DNA of 64,000 bases from Thereva unica (taxonomy: Eukaryota > Arthropoda > Insecta > Diptera > Therevidae), in the NCBI GenBank assembly GCA_949987705.1, contig OX465281.1:193985112-194049111 (forward strand), in the 5' to 3' direction. The translations under genes were made by a program, and so were the position numbers. The notes beneath the pieces are model-generated. The model saw only the letters and a list, made by a program, of their open reading frames with translations, had not been told where the DNA came from and did not search any database. Positions 54,958 to 64,000 of this stretch are shown in pieces (within the stretch, counting starts at the first letter, position 1; each line of letters starts with the position of its first letter).

Positions 54958-56330
54958 GTAGCAGCTGAAACAGTAACGGGATCTGAAGGATATCAAGTCT
55001 ATCGACGCGTCGTCGCTCAAAGGACAATAATGGCCGGGCAATCGTTGTGAAAGTGACAGTTCATCGTCAGGGACGAGAGATTGAGATTGGAACGAGTTCG
55101 TGGTGCCGAATTGTCCATTGTTGTCCCGGATTTTTAATGCACACGTAAACTTTACGAGTTGTAATTCTGCAAAATCAGTTTAGAATTTGTGGAAATATGT
55201 AACGAAGGGCAAAATAACATGGCATTGTTTGTAATTGGCTCTGAAAATGTCAGTGATGGAGTCTAGCAATACCAAATGGGCCGACAGCAACGAGGCGCGT
55301 TTATTCTCTTTCGCAATACCCGAACGAAATCCCACAATTGTCCACTTAGCGCTACATTGGTAAAACGTCAACGCGTGTATTCCACTGAAGCAACTGCTGC
55401 ACAACGAGCGGTCATCTATCGTTTGTTGAATGTATTTACTTGCGCTTGCTGTTTATTAACGTACGTGGCCCAAAAACATTCACACAGTTACGAACGTTAA
55501 ATGGTCGCCTTTGTCAATCATTTCGAGAGGCGTATTCTAATGTATCATTTCTGAATGATCAACAAAAAAATGCTTACGAATGCAAATCAGTGGATTCCAA
55601 AACTAATCAAGATGATGTCGTGAATTATCTGACGGAGTTCTTGAATTCCTTTTACATACCCGGATTTCCACCCCATCAGCTTCAGCTCAAAATCGGTTCG
55701 GTCATCATAATGCTACGAAATGTGAATCAAACACGACTTGGCAATGGTGCCAGACTTGCTTGTAACGATTCTAAAAGGCAAATATTCGGGGGGGGGGGGG
55801 TGTACTCATTCCCCACATTCCGTTGATTATGACCAATACTCTTTTTGATTTCAAAAGATTATAGTTTCCAGTTCGATTGACATTCGGAATAACAATCAAC
55901 AAATCTCAGGGACAATCCTTCAATGTTTGTGGCTTAAATTTGGAGAATCCATGTTTTTCGCATAGCCAATTGTATATAGCGTGCATAAGTGTCGGCAACG
56001 CATATACTTTATTTGTGTGGCTCCAGTATAAACAAAAAACGAAAAAAGTCGTTTATCATAAAGCACTTCAGTAATGCGGATGGATTACCGACACGTGCAT
56101 CGCTACGATTTAAATGAAACACAACGAATTGGTTTCGATTAATGTCTATTAAATTTCAAATGTTGAACGTTCAGTCATAACTTTTGAATATATTGAGTGA
56201 CTTTTTTGTACCAAACAAAATTCGACCATCGTGTGAAATGTCACAAAAATTGTAAACAACTAAACGTCAACGCACACCACATAATAGCCGTCTGGTGGCC
56301 AATTGTTGCGGGCAAAACGGAGTTATCTTG
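54958..56330 (+). pseudogene. Helitron Rep/helicase remnant, copy B, part 2
   Basis: Resumes with AAETVTGSEGYQVYRR. Then FNAHVNFTSCNSAKSV, WKYVTKG, RNPTIVHLALHWQNVN, NGRLCQSFREA (55440-55826 frame), and after deletion of the Walker A region YIPGFPPHQLQLKIGSVIIM and LGNGARL. The last block is [20 protein letters not shown] and [19 protein letters not shown] (55877-56074), the PIF1-type C-terminus. At least four frameshifts and a G12 run near 55790 disrupt it. A TTAA-flanked element starts at 56337. Confidence 0.88.
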
Positions 56331-56336
56331 TCTTAA

Positions 56337-57871
56337 GGGCCTAATACACTCAATCGAGCAATTATAGGGTATCGCGCGCCCGCGAATATTAAGAAAACTA
56401 TCCAACCAAATGAAATAATTTAAATTAGGTATTTTTAAGAAAACATAAATCTAGCTATTCATGGTGGAAAAGTTTAATATTTTTTATTAGTATATTAGTT
56501 ATAATGGTTCAAAGTTCCGTACCTGCGCCCGGAAAATACTCCTATTTAGGTGGAAAAATTTTAAAATTTTTTTAATGTACGATAAACTTAAATCGATTAT
56601 CTAGCTATTCATGGTGGAAAATTTTTGAATTTTAGCCTTCTTTCATGAGTAAATTATGTTTTAAAAATTGTCCACAAAATTTAAGAACGAAAATTCCCTA
56701 AAATTCTTCAGTTTTAATACATCAAATTTCCGCTCCAAGCAAATCTCTGCGCTAGTTGTATTCTGTATAAAGCATTTGCGTAATCATACACGAGATGCGT
56801 TTGTATAAGTGAGAGCTTCTGCTTCGGCTTTTGCAGGGGAAATTTCAAACCTTTTTTGTTGCAGGCATGGATGGTGATCGTATTTTCGGGAAAAAATATA
56901 ATCTGAGGAAAAATCGGTTTGTTTGGCAAGAATTTTAATGACTTGCTTGATGGTGATTTCCTTGATTTGAGAATTTAGGGATTCTTGCCCGGTGGTCAGG
57001 TAGTGATCAATCGGTGTTTATTATCTTGGCTTTATGAAAAACCCAAGAAAATATTTTAATGGCAAATACTACCTTCATGTAATAATTAAGTTTTATGACA
57101 TCCTTGTTTTTCGTTATTGTCTTTTTAGCCGTAACAACTTCCCGGAACTAGATTCGCAAAAAAGGTGTATCCCTTGCACAGGTATTTTACAACATGAGTG
57201 TAGATAAATTTTGCGTAAATTCATTTTTTATGGTTTTTATTATTTTTGTATGTAAATATGGGCTTTGCTGGACCTCTGGGTTAATTTGGTAGGAGGTCCG
57301 GAAATTCGGAAAGTCGGGGGTGTTTTTCAGATTTTTTAGTAAAGGGGGTGGGAGCCAAACAAAAAAAACTAGTATCTAGCACTTGCTAAATTTCAAATCA
57401 GCAAAAGCAGCGATATCAAAATTTCACATGAATGAAAAATTTAAATATCAAACAAAAAAGATCTATTCTCATATCCCATGACAGGAACAAGTTCGTAGAG
57501 TGCATTACTGCGACATTAATTCAATTTCCATTCATAATTATCTAACACTGGCTTCAATTTCTAGCCGGCGACACCGCAGAAGAGATTTCTTGAAAGTCGC
57601 CAGAAAATTTACCTCGGGCACGCACTCATAAAGTAAAGCCCAACAAGACATACGAATGCAGCCGAACCCCTTTATTGTGCAAAGATTTCCCCTCCGGCGG
57701 CCGTGTTGTGCACTGCAAGCAGTGCACAACAGGTAATTTTGACTGTGTTAGGATGTTTTTGAGATTGGGTTAGTTTAATTTTGTGACTGTATTTTTTTTT
57801 AAGCTTCCCTTAATATTTTGTTGTTGGAACTGAATTTCATGTTGGACTTCGTCGCTGAGTGTATTAGGGCC
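56337..57871. mobile_element. TTAA-flanked TIR element, 1.5 kb
   Basis: GGGCCTAATACACTCA and TGAGTGTATTAGGGCC are the ends, with TTAA on both sides (56333-56336, 57872-57875). This suits piggyBac-type insertion, or a PIF-like insertion if the terminal A is counted. No transposase is seen. It carries a perfect 28-nt palindrome at 57704-57731. Confidence 0.75.
57704..57731. repeat. Perfect palindrome, 13-bp arms
   Basis: TGTTGTGCACTGC, AA, GCAGTGCACAACA. It lies in a GC-rich patch (CCGGCGGCCG just upstream) within the TTAA-flanked element. Confidence 0.95.
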
Positions 57872-57875
57872 TTAA

Positions 57876-58689
57876 TATAAAAATGAATACCAGGTTACAC
57901 GATTATTAGCGGTCATCAGCGATGAAATCCACTCTATTTATATGCTAATGAATGTAGTATTGCGTTGTTTGACGTTTCTGGCATGTGTGACAATGTTGTG
58001 ACTGTCAGTTTGGGTTGTTTTGCATAATGGATTCATTTAATGAAATTAATCTCGACAAGAAATAATATCACGGAACTTCAAGGCAGTAAGAAACGAAAAA
58101 TTTCCTAAAAATAATCATTCACCATTGAAACATTTGTAGTTTACACTATATTCATATATTGACGTTTGTCAGCGCATGCGAACATGTCAGTCTGTTCACA
58201 CCCTACATTATGAACGATTTTTAATATTTCACGTCATGGATTATACGCTTATATACCTTCCGTTTTCAGCTTTAGAGCGACTAGGAAGCTGTAAAATCGG
58301 CTGTCTCACTCGCTTGACCATCTCTGGTGTTTTACTGGTTCTTTGCGCTCCAACTCTTTTTTTTCACATTACTTCCCATGTACGGAAGCTTTGAAATGAG
58401 TAACCCATTGAACGCTGGCAATAGATTTGTATGGGGAAAAGTACACTTGGATGGCAAAAGTGCGCTGCTCCTTCGACCACATTATTTTTACAATTGGGAC
58501 GAGCAGACCGAAACTTCCAAATCTACTACATACATTGCCTAGAGCCCTTGTAACAGCCACGAAGATATTTCTTTTGGTCACTATACGTAATCACACTCAG
58601 AGGCCCACCCGGTATGAGTTCTAAAATGGAACCAACGTTGTACAGGCTGCAACAAACTTTTATGAAGTGTTTGGTTTAGCCGTAGTGCC
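57876..58689. other. No recognised feature
   Basis: Several short frames (58176-58624) overlap on both strands and lack known domains. No paired ends found. Confidence 0.3.
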
Positions 58690-58722
58690 AAATATCTTCT
58701 TCTTCTTCTTCTTTAAACTCCT

Positions 58723-59877
58723 TTAATCCCTCATGGGACATAGGGCGGAAACAGTTGCCCTCCAGCGGACTCTGTTTTGCGCGACAGCTCTCAGCTCCGA
58801 CCAGGATCTCCCAGTTGTTGCGGCTTCTGCTAGTAGGGTTCTCCTCCACGTTGTTCTAGGTCTTCCTACTCGACGGGAACCTTGCGGATTCCAGTCAAGG
58901 GCCTGTTTGGCTAGATTTTCGTTTTCGCGTCGCAAGGTGTGGCCAACCCAATTCCATTTCCTTCGCCTGATTTGGTCGTCTATCCTTTCTTGGCCGGCAC
59001 GGCGCCATAGTTCTTCGTTTGAAATTCTATCTTGCCAGCGGATTTTTAGGATACGACGAAGGCATCTGTTGATGAAGACTTGTAGGCGCCCTGTGATGAA
59101 TTGATTGACTTTCCATGTTTCGCAACCATACAAAAGAACTGCCTTAACGTTGGAGTTGAACAGCCGCAATTTGGTGTTAGTGGAAATCACCGTTGATCTC
59201 CATATGTGGGACAGACATGCATATGCGCCTCGTGCTTTATTTATTCTGGAACTGACGTCTTCTTCTGCCCCACCATTTTCGGTAATAATGCTACCGAGGT
59301 AGCAGAATTTATCTACCAGTTCCACGTCACGGTTATTCAGCGCTGTTCGTTCAATGGTGTTTGCATTTATCCGCATTTCTTTAGTTTTAGTCGGATTTAG
59401 CCTTAAGCCTGCTGGACTACTTTCTGTTTCCAAATTGTTTAACATGTTTTTGAGGTCCTGATGTCTGTGGGCCAGCAAACAGATATCATCGGCGTAGTCG
59501 AGATCCTTAAGGCGGTCTACCAAACCCCATTGTATGCCGCCTGTTCTACTATCTAGAGCGCCGACAAGGATGTCATTTATTACTATAAGAAATAGTAAAG
59601 GCGAGAGTAGGCATCCTTGTCGTACTCCTGAGCGCACCTCGAAGCTGTCGGATAATTTTCCATTATGGAGAACTCTGCATTTGGAATTGTTATATAGGGC
59701 TTTTATCAATTTTATTATTTTATCGGGCAGTCCCCGTCGCCGTAGTGCCTGCCATATAAAGCTCCTCCTATTGACCGAGTCGAACGCTTTCTCATAATCT
59801 ACGAAAGCAAGGTAAAGGGGGGATCGGAATTCAGTAGACTGCTCCACTATTATTCGTAAGGGTGTTGATATGATCAA
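58723..59877 (-). CDS. RTE reverse transcriptase and C-terminal domain
   Basis: 384 open codons. Motif A AFVDYEKAFDSVNRRSF (about 24-40), motif B GVRQGCLLSPLLF (84-96), catalytic LDYADDICLLAH (126-137), then GLRLNPTKTKEMRI and FCYLGSIITENGG, followed by the RTE tail: RLFNSNVKAVLLYGCETWKV, RCLRRILKIRWQDRISNEEL, RRRKWNWVGHTLRR, and NPQGSRRVGRPRTTWRRTL. All palm aspartates are intact. The frame begins at a point where the upstream RT is out of frame (NTLT region), so the full protein cannot be made from this copy. The apparent first codon is not the native start. Confidence 0.92.
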   Translation of the reverse strand: MIISTPLRIIVEQSTEFRSPLYLAFVDYEKAFDSVNRRSFIWQALRRRGLPDKIIKLIKALYNNSKCRVLHNGKLSDSFEVRSGVRQGCLLSPLLFLIVINDILVGALDSRTGGIQWGLVDRLKDLDYADDICLLAHRHQDLKNMLNNLETESSPAGLRLNPTKTKEMRINANTIERTALNNRDVELVDKFCYLGSIITENGGAEEDVSSRINKARGAYACLSHIWRSTVISTNTKLRLFNSNVKAVLLYGCETWKVNQFITGRLQVFINRCLRRILKIRWQDRISNEELWRRAGQERIDDQIRRRKWNWVGHTLRRENENLAKQALDWNPQGSRRVGRPRTTWRRTLLAEAATTGRSWSELRAVAQNRVRWRATVSALCPMRD

Positions 59878-60004
59878 TACATGAGCGGCCCTTCCTGAAT
59901 CCGGCCTGCTGCCTCCTAAGCGTTCGGTCTACTGCCTCACTTATCCTAGATAGTAATATGTGGGACAAAATTTTGCCCACTGTAGATAGTAAACAGATAC
60001 CTCT

Positions 60005-60199
60005 TCAGTTGTCGCATATTGTTAGGTCCCCCTTTTTTGGTATTTTGACTATGATACCTTCCGTCCAATCCTCCGGAAAGATACAGGTGTTCCATGCTAT
60101 TTCTAGGATTGGCTGAAGCGCATCTGCTATGAGGCTTGAGTAGGCTTTCAACAATTCTGGTGGGATGCCATCTTTTCCTGCTGCTTTACCATTGGCCAT
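60005..60199 (-). pseudogene. RTE reverse transcriptase N-terminal segment, broken frame
   Basis: KAAGKDGIPPELLKAYSSLI, ALQPILEIAWNTCIFPEDWT and EGIIVKIPKKGDLT match RT fingers of the RTE family. A stop follows CDN. Upstream (60200-60495) the linker appears in other frames. It is part of copy 3. Confidence 0.85.
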
Positions 60200-60634
60200 C
60201 GCATGAATGGCGGTTACTATCTCCGTCTTGGATGGGGCCCGGGTGGCGATTCTTATTGGCTGTGCATTGTTGCTGTTTTCCTGAGGTTCCTGTGTAAGTG
60301 TACCATTCAGGGCGGCGAAGAATTAATCTCTCCATCTTTGGAGTTGCTCTTCGTCGCTGCACAGCAGCCTTTCATTAGCACTCTTAACGGCATGCTTTTT
60401 AGTAAAGTGCTTTCCCGAGAGCTGTTTAGTGATTTGGTACAGCACCTTACTGTTGCCTGTGTTTGCCGCGCTTTCCGCTTTTTCTGTGAGCTCATTTATC
60501 TGCTGCCTTTTATCACGCCGGACACTTCTCTTAACCTCCCGATGTAATTGGGAGTATTCTCGTTCTAACTGGTGACGTCTTTCAGGGTCGTTTGTAGAGT
60601 TTACGTTATTTTGTCACGTGTTGTCACGGCCGAT

Positions 60635-61057
60635 CTATGCGTTTAAGTCATCCATTAAAACAATGATGTCTCCCCTTGAAATAGAGCGAAAAACCTCATT
60701 CAGTCGCATATAGAACTCGTCCTTGATGTCATCTTCTGCCTCTTCAGTTGGAGCATAGCATTGGACTACCGTAGTACTTCTTAGTCTGGTACGCAGGCGC
60801 ACGGTAATAATCCTCTCAGAAACTGGTGACCAGCTAATGAGGCTGGACCTGGCTTCTTTGGTGAGTATTACGCCAACGCCACTCCTACGGCTTTCAGTTT
60901 CGTTTCTACCAGAATATAAGAAGGACTCACCGTTTGGGCAGATATCTTCCCCCGCATCGGGCCATCTGGTCTCGCGGAGTCCCATGATCTTGATTTTATA
61001 TCGATTCATCTCGTTGAGGACTTCATCCAGCCGTCCCTCAGCAAGCAGTGTTCTCAC
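60635..61057 (-). CDS. RTE apurinic-type endonuclease, truncated
   Basis: 140 codons of the endonuclease that nicks the target DNA. GSWNVRTLLAEGRLDE (the true start lies just upstream, out of this start codon), catalytic Glu in MGLRETRWPDAG, then SRRSGVGVILTKEA, ISWSPVSERIITVRLRT and VVQCYAPTEEA, ending VLMDDLNA. The normal continuation with the SDH catalytic pair is deleted, and the sequence jumps into the linker before the RT. The element therefore lacks a working endonuclease. Confidence 0.88.
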   Translation of the reverse strand: MRTLLAEGRLDEVLNEMNRYKIKIMGLRETRWPDAGEDICPNGESFLYSGRNETESRRSGVGVILTKEARSSLISWSPVSERIITVRLRTRLRSTTVVQCYAPTEEAEDDIKDEFYMRLNEVFRSISRGDIIVLMDDLNA

Positions 61058-61315
61058 ATTCCATGATCCGATTCATGTCCTTGTTCGAAAAGCAAAGGTC
61101 GTCGTCGTGTTGTCCATCCGGTTCCGAGGCATTGTTTGCCGATTCGTAGCAATGGTGTTTTTATGGGAGCGGGTTGCTAACCCTCAGCCCAACCGACTTA
61201 AAACTCTGTTTTGTGGCGCAGAGAGCTCGCCATTCGCCCGTCTCCCGTTAGCTCCTTCCGAAGAAGTACCCCAGGGGGCACCGCGGGAAGGACGGATTAG
61301 GACTTGCTAACAGGT

Positions 61316-63498
61316 CTGCTAGATGTTCGTCTGCAGTGACTTTTCTCGGGTCTTGACAGAAGTGACAAATCGGGTGCCACCACTTTCCGAGGTCTTTGTT
61401 AGCCGTTCGCCCCCCCCCCCCCCCAAATATGCCAAATATAGTTCACAAAATTTCGTTCGGGCTACTTTTCTTTGAAAGACGGTCCTAGATGAGGAAGGCC
61501 GGATCAGGTCAGAGCAAAGATATCTGAGAATCGACATTTAGTCGAATTCAGTCTAGTTTGCTCAGCAGATAATATCTACGAGACCTCCGAATACTCTATT
61601 TCCGCTAAGAAGAACGAACTCCTGCGGTCAACCAAACGCTGAGTACCTTATAAAAAATCGTCGGGAATCGACATCTCTAATGCCGTACGGTCGACATTTA
61701 TTCCACTCTGTTCAACAACGCCTTGAGCACTGCCATTAGCTGTGGCATATCCCACCGATCCGCAACCTAAGAGAAGATCTCTGGTGGCACGAAGTCAATT
61801 CGGAAATGTACATCAAATTAAAATTATCAATATGTTTAGGCCATTCACATACAGGCCATCAATAACGATCAATCGGAACACTTCATCGATCATCGAACCC
61901 AGAGTTCAGTGATCTAGCTGCTTTCCCTTTCTGTCCCTATTGAGACAGCCAATTTCCGTTATCTCGGATTATCATCACGTCGGGATTAACATTGTTATTG
62001 TAATACCGCATGGTGCAGAAATAACGGATTAATATTAGGCGACTAGTACGACATAATGTACTAGTAGTACAAAGTTTGATTCCTGAACTCATCAAACAAA
62101 ACCCCTATTGGATAAGTGGTTACAGAGTATATAATCCAAATCCTTGAAATTCTCCTACTCTCATATTACATATTGCTTTCGACTAGTCAAACTTGAGGTG
62201 CCTTATAAGACGTAGCTTGGTTCTAAGTGCATTAATTTGAATTCAATCTGGCAATAAAAATAATTTTAGCGAAACATTTTTGCACCAAACAAGGGATCCC
62301 CTTTCCTCTTATCCTTGATTTTCCGATGCTAAGGACCTTAAAAACTGATTGCTTATCTGAATAAAAATACGAAATCCTCCCACAGAATGAAGCGGTCCAG
62401 AAGTGATCTGATGAAAATAATGTATCCAAAGAATTATCTCTTCAAAGCCGACTCTGAGTTATTCATTACGCATCGTACTATCCGCATAACGAACTTTCCG
62501 CCGCCGCTGTCGAAGTATCCGGAGCTTTCAGCCCAAAATTATTCTATCGTAACTCATTTAGCCGGTGAAACTTTTTCCATAAAACATCCAAAAAATTAGG
62601 CGATGAAAGCCGCAACTTAGATTGATGTCGGCAATGAATTTGTTATCAAGAAAACTTAATCTCGTCTGACCTTGGATGATGGCGTTGTTGCTGCTGGTTG
62701 TTTAGTTAATATTAATTCGGCCCATCCCCGGCGTTTATCCAGAAACCTGGCAACAATGACCCGTTCCGTGGCAGCCCTTATCTGAAAGTTCCAACCAACT
62801 TCTGGTCATGGCATAAATCTCTCCCCAAAGGCGAGCCGAGAGGAGCAGGGGAGCCCAACTGCATACCTTTTAGTACTTGAGAAACAAAGGCATTAAGGGG
62901 AAGCGATCCCCAATCAGCAGAGCAAACAAAGAGGACTTCGTTCCGGAATTACTTTTTGGAAGAGCACGCTAAAACGGTACTTGCGCCATACCTCGCTTAT
63001 AGAATCTGAGAACAGTTCCGTTGTTGCCTTGGCCTATCTATGGAAGGAGGAACGCCGGCAGCTCTACTATCCGGCGACTATCGTCATGGGATGGAAGTCG
63101 GCAAGTGCTGCTCTGTATCATGTCGGCGTTCACTAAGGTTGGCGAGATTGTGGGTGAATTCTGCAGCGCAGGGGGTGGTTGGTGATATATGTATGTATGC
63201 TCCCGCTTGCATCCAGCTCACCCACTCTCGGTATCAGCTCCGAACTCGGACTTCCGTAAGGCTGGATTTTGGTGCTCCGGTTTCAGTTGTGTTCTACTAA
63301 ACAGCATCACACGTTCAGTTCCCGTGCATGCGTGCAAGTAGCAAGTAACTTTGAGAAGCCCGTTTTCGCGTCGACTGCAAGTTGAAGGGCACACGCGTTG
63401 CTCTTGCCCACATACACCCCACGTACACACACTCGGCCCCCCCCGAAAATAATAAAAAGGTACCATACGATTTTTCCTTGTCGCACCACTTTCCGTAA
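61316..63498. other. No gene recognised; C15 homopolymer
   Basis: A run of 15 C lies at 61410-61424. TATAAAAAAT at about 61645 and ACGGTCGACATT could belong to a solo LTR, but I cannot find paired edges. 62690-63300 looks like non-repetitive intronic sequence. Frames at 63218-63546 overlap on one strand and have no known domain. Confidence 0.3.
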
Positions 63499-63653
63499 AG
63501 GCCCCCATACACGGTCAAATTGGCTGTACAACCAGATTTTCATCAAACCTATAAGCGCAATGTATTTTGATCGGCCGACCGGCCCACAATCGATAGTTTT
63601 GGTTGTACAACCGCACTTCGCTGTACAACCAATTGGACCGTGTATGGGGGCCT
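63499..63653. mobile_element. 155-bp PIF/Harbinger-like MITE, AGGCCCCCATACACGGTC ends
   Basis: AGGCCCCCATACACGGTC and GACCGTGTATGGGGGCCT (one mismatch) are inverted ends. TAA duplicates on both sides (63496-63498, 63654-63656). The interior repeats TGTACAACC / GGTTGTACA words in both orientations, so the whole unit folds on itself. Confidence 0.88.
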
Positions 63654-64000
63654 TAAGTGTCGCTTTGGGGGTATGGCTGAGGGGGCTGTAAGCGGGTTTT
63701 TTGAGTGCCGGTTATCGGGACTTACAACTTTGACGACGCACACGTTAAGCTTTTGTGAAGCGATAATCCCACAAGTGAAAGAGTGATTGCTGTTGAGTGT
63801 CATGCCTTCGTAGGAATTGCCCTCCATCCCCTAGGGATTACCTATAGGAATTTAAAAGGATTCTCACCTGAGTTATATTATCTGACTCGGAACCAATTAT
63901 CTACAAAAATGTGCAATGACGGTGAGGAGTGATGAGTGCGAAGTGCTGATGAACTTTTATTTTATATATTATTTCCCCTTTACCCTCATACAGTGGCGGT
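63654..64000. other. No recognised feature
   Basis: Right edge of the window; no ORF, repeat or terminal sequence recognised. Confidence 0.3.

Larger units (their letters stand above)
58690..61315 (-). mobile_element. RTE retrotransposon, copy 3 (longest)
   Basis: A nearly full-length RTE-clade element on the minus strand. From its 5' side: leader with CGGAACCGGATGGACAACAC, endonuclease (61057-60635), a region with a deletion and frameshifts (60634-59878), RT and C-terminus (59877-58723), then CATGGGATTAAA-type 3' end and an (AAG)n-like tail. It gives the reference for the truncated copies at 10.5 and 25.7 kb. Confidence 0.9.

Noticed and set aside
58733..59104. Plus-strand ORFs at 58733-59302 and 60837-61310
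   Set aside because: Antisense shadows of the RTE reverse transcriptase and endonuclease.
61560..62200. Possible solo LTR (TATAAAAAAT and GTCGACATT repeated words)
   Set aside because: No paired TG...CA borders or target duplication could be defined.

Overview
The window looks like animal, almost certainly insect and probably dipteran, nuclear DNA. It is AT-rich, has no operons or ribosome binding sites, and holds no intact host gene that I can recognise. Evidence for an insect: a BEL/Pao retrotransposon with a tRNA-Tyr-type primer binding site; RTE, R1/LOA-like, jockey and CR1-like non-LTR retrotransposons; many terminal-inverted-repeat (TIR) elements; Helitron pieces; a tRNA-derived SINE in seven copies; and mini-introns of 54-57 bp. 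It is best read as a large intron or intergenic region built by nested transposon insertion. All family names rest on motifs and protein patterns I recognise, not on database searches.

Layout. 1-2 kb: end of a BEL/Pao element (gag, primer site, LTR) on the minus strand. 2-6.7 kb: a stack made of three mini-introns, a CR1-like RT relic split by a composite insertion with a near-perfect 140-bp-arm hairpin, and a Helitron-like element. 7-11.7 kb: R1 relic, a hAT element with TIRs and a degenerate 8-bp target duplication, an RTE tail and a SINE. 12-14.9 kb: long R1/LOA-like ORF2 remnant with RNase H, then a second SINE. 15-17 kb: probably single-copy DNA with three ATGCAAAT octamers. 17.5-22.9 kb: a TIR element carrying a 163-bp hAT MITE, a second R1/LOA remnant split by a SINE, and a PIF-like MITE. 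25-31.4 kb: RTE copy with a 235-bp insertion, MITEs, an open 488-codon reverse transcriptase and a jockey relic. 31.6-38.5 kb: PIF/Harbinger-like element with a MADF fragment, SINE pieces, a decayed NSF (AAA ATPase) fragment carrying a MITE, a tandem-repeat element and a foldback element. 41-44.5 kb: cluster of palindromic MITEs. 45-57.9 kb: two decayed Helitron helicase copies, one split by a 3.9-kb element with CCCAGC ends. 58.7-61.3 kb: best RTE copy. 63.5 kb: a small PIF-like MITE.

Most coding-looking stretches are decayed retrotransposon ORFs. The most intact is the RT at 29226-30692. Stretches near 15.6-16.9, 22.9-24.7, 39.7-41.4, 48-49.7 and 61.5-63.4 kb look non-repetitive and may be host intronic or regulatory DNA. 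The most novel-looking items are the hairpin element at 2.9-3.3 kb, the CCCAGY-ended TIR families lacking an obvious target duplication, the PIF-like group with AGGCC ends, and the NSF pseudogene with a MITE at a defined site.
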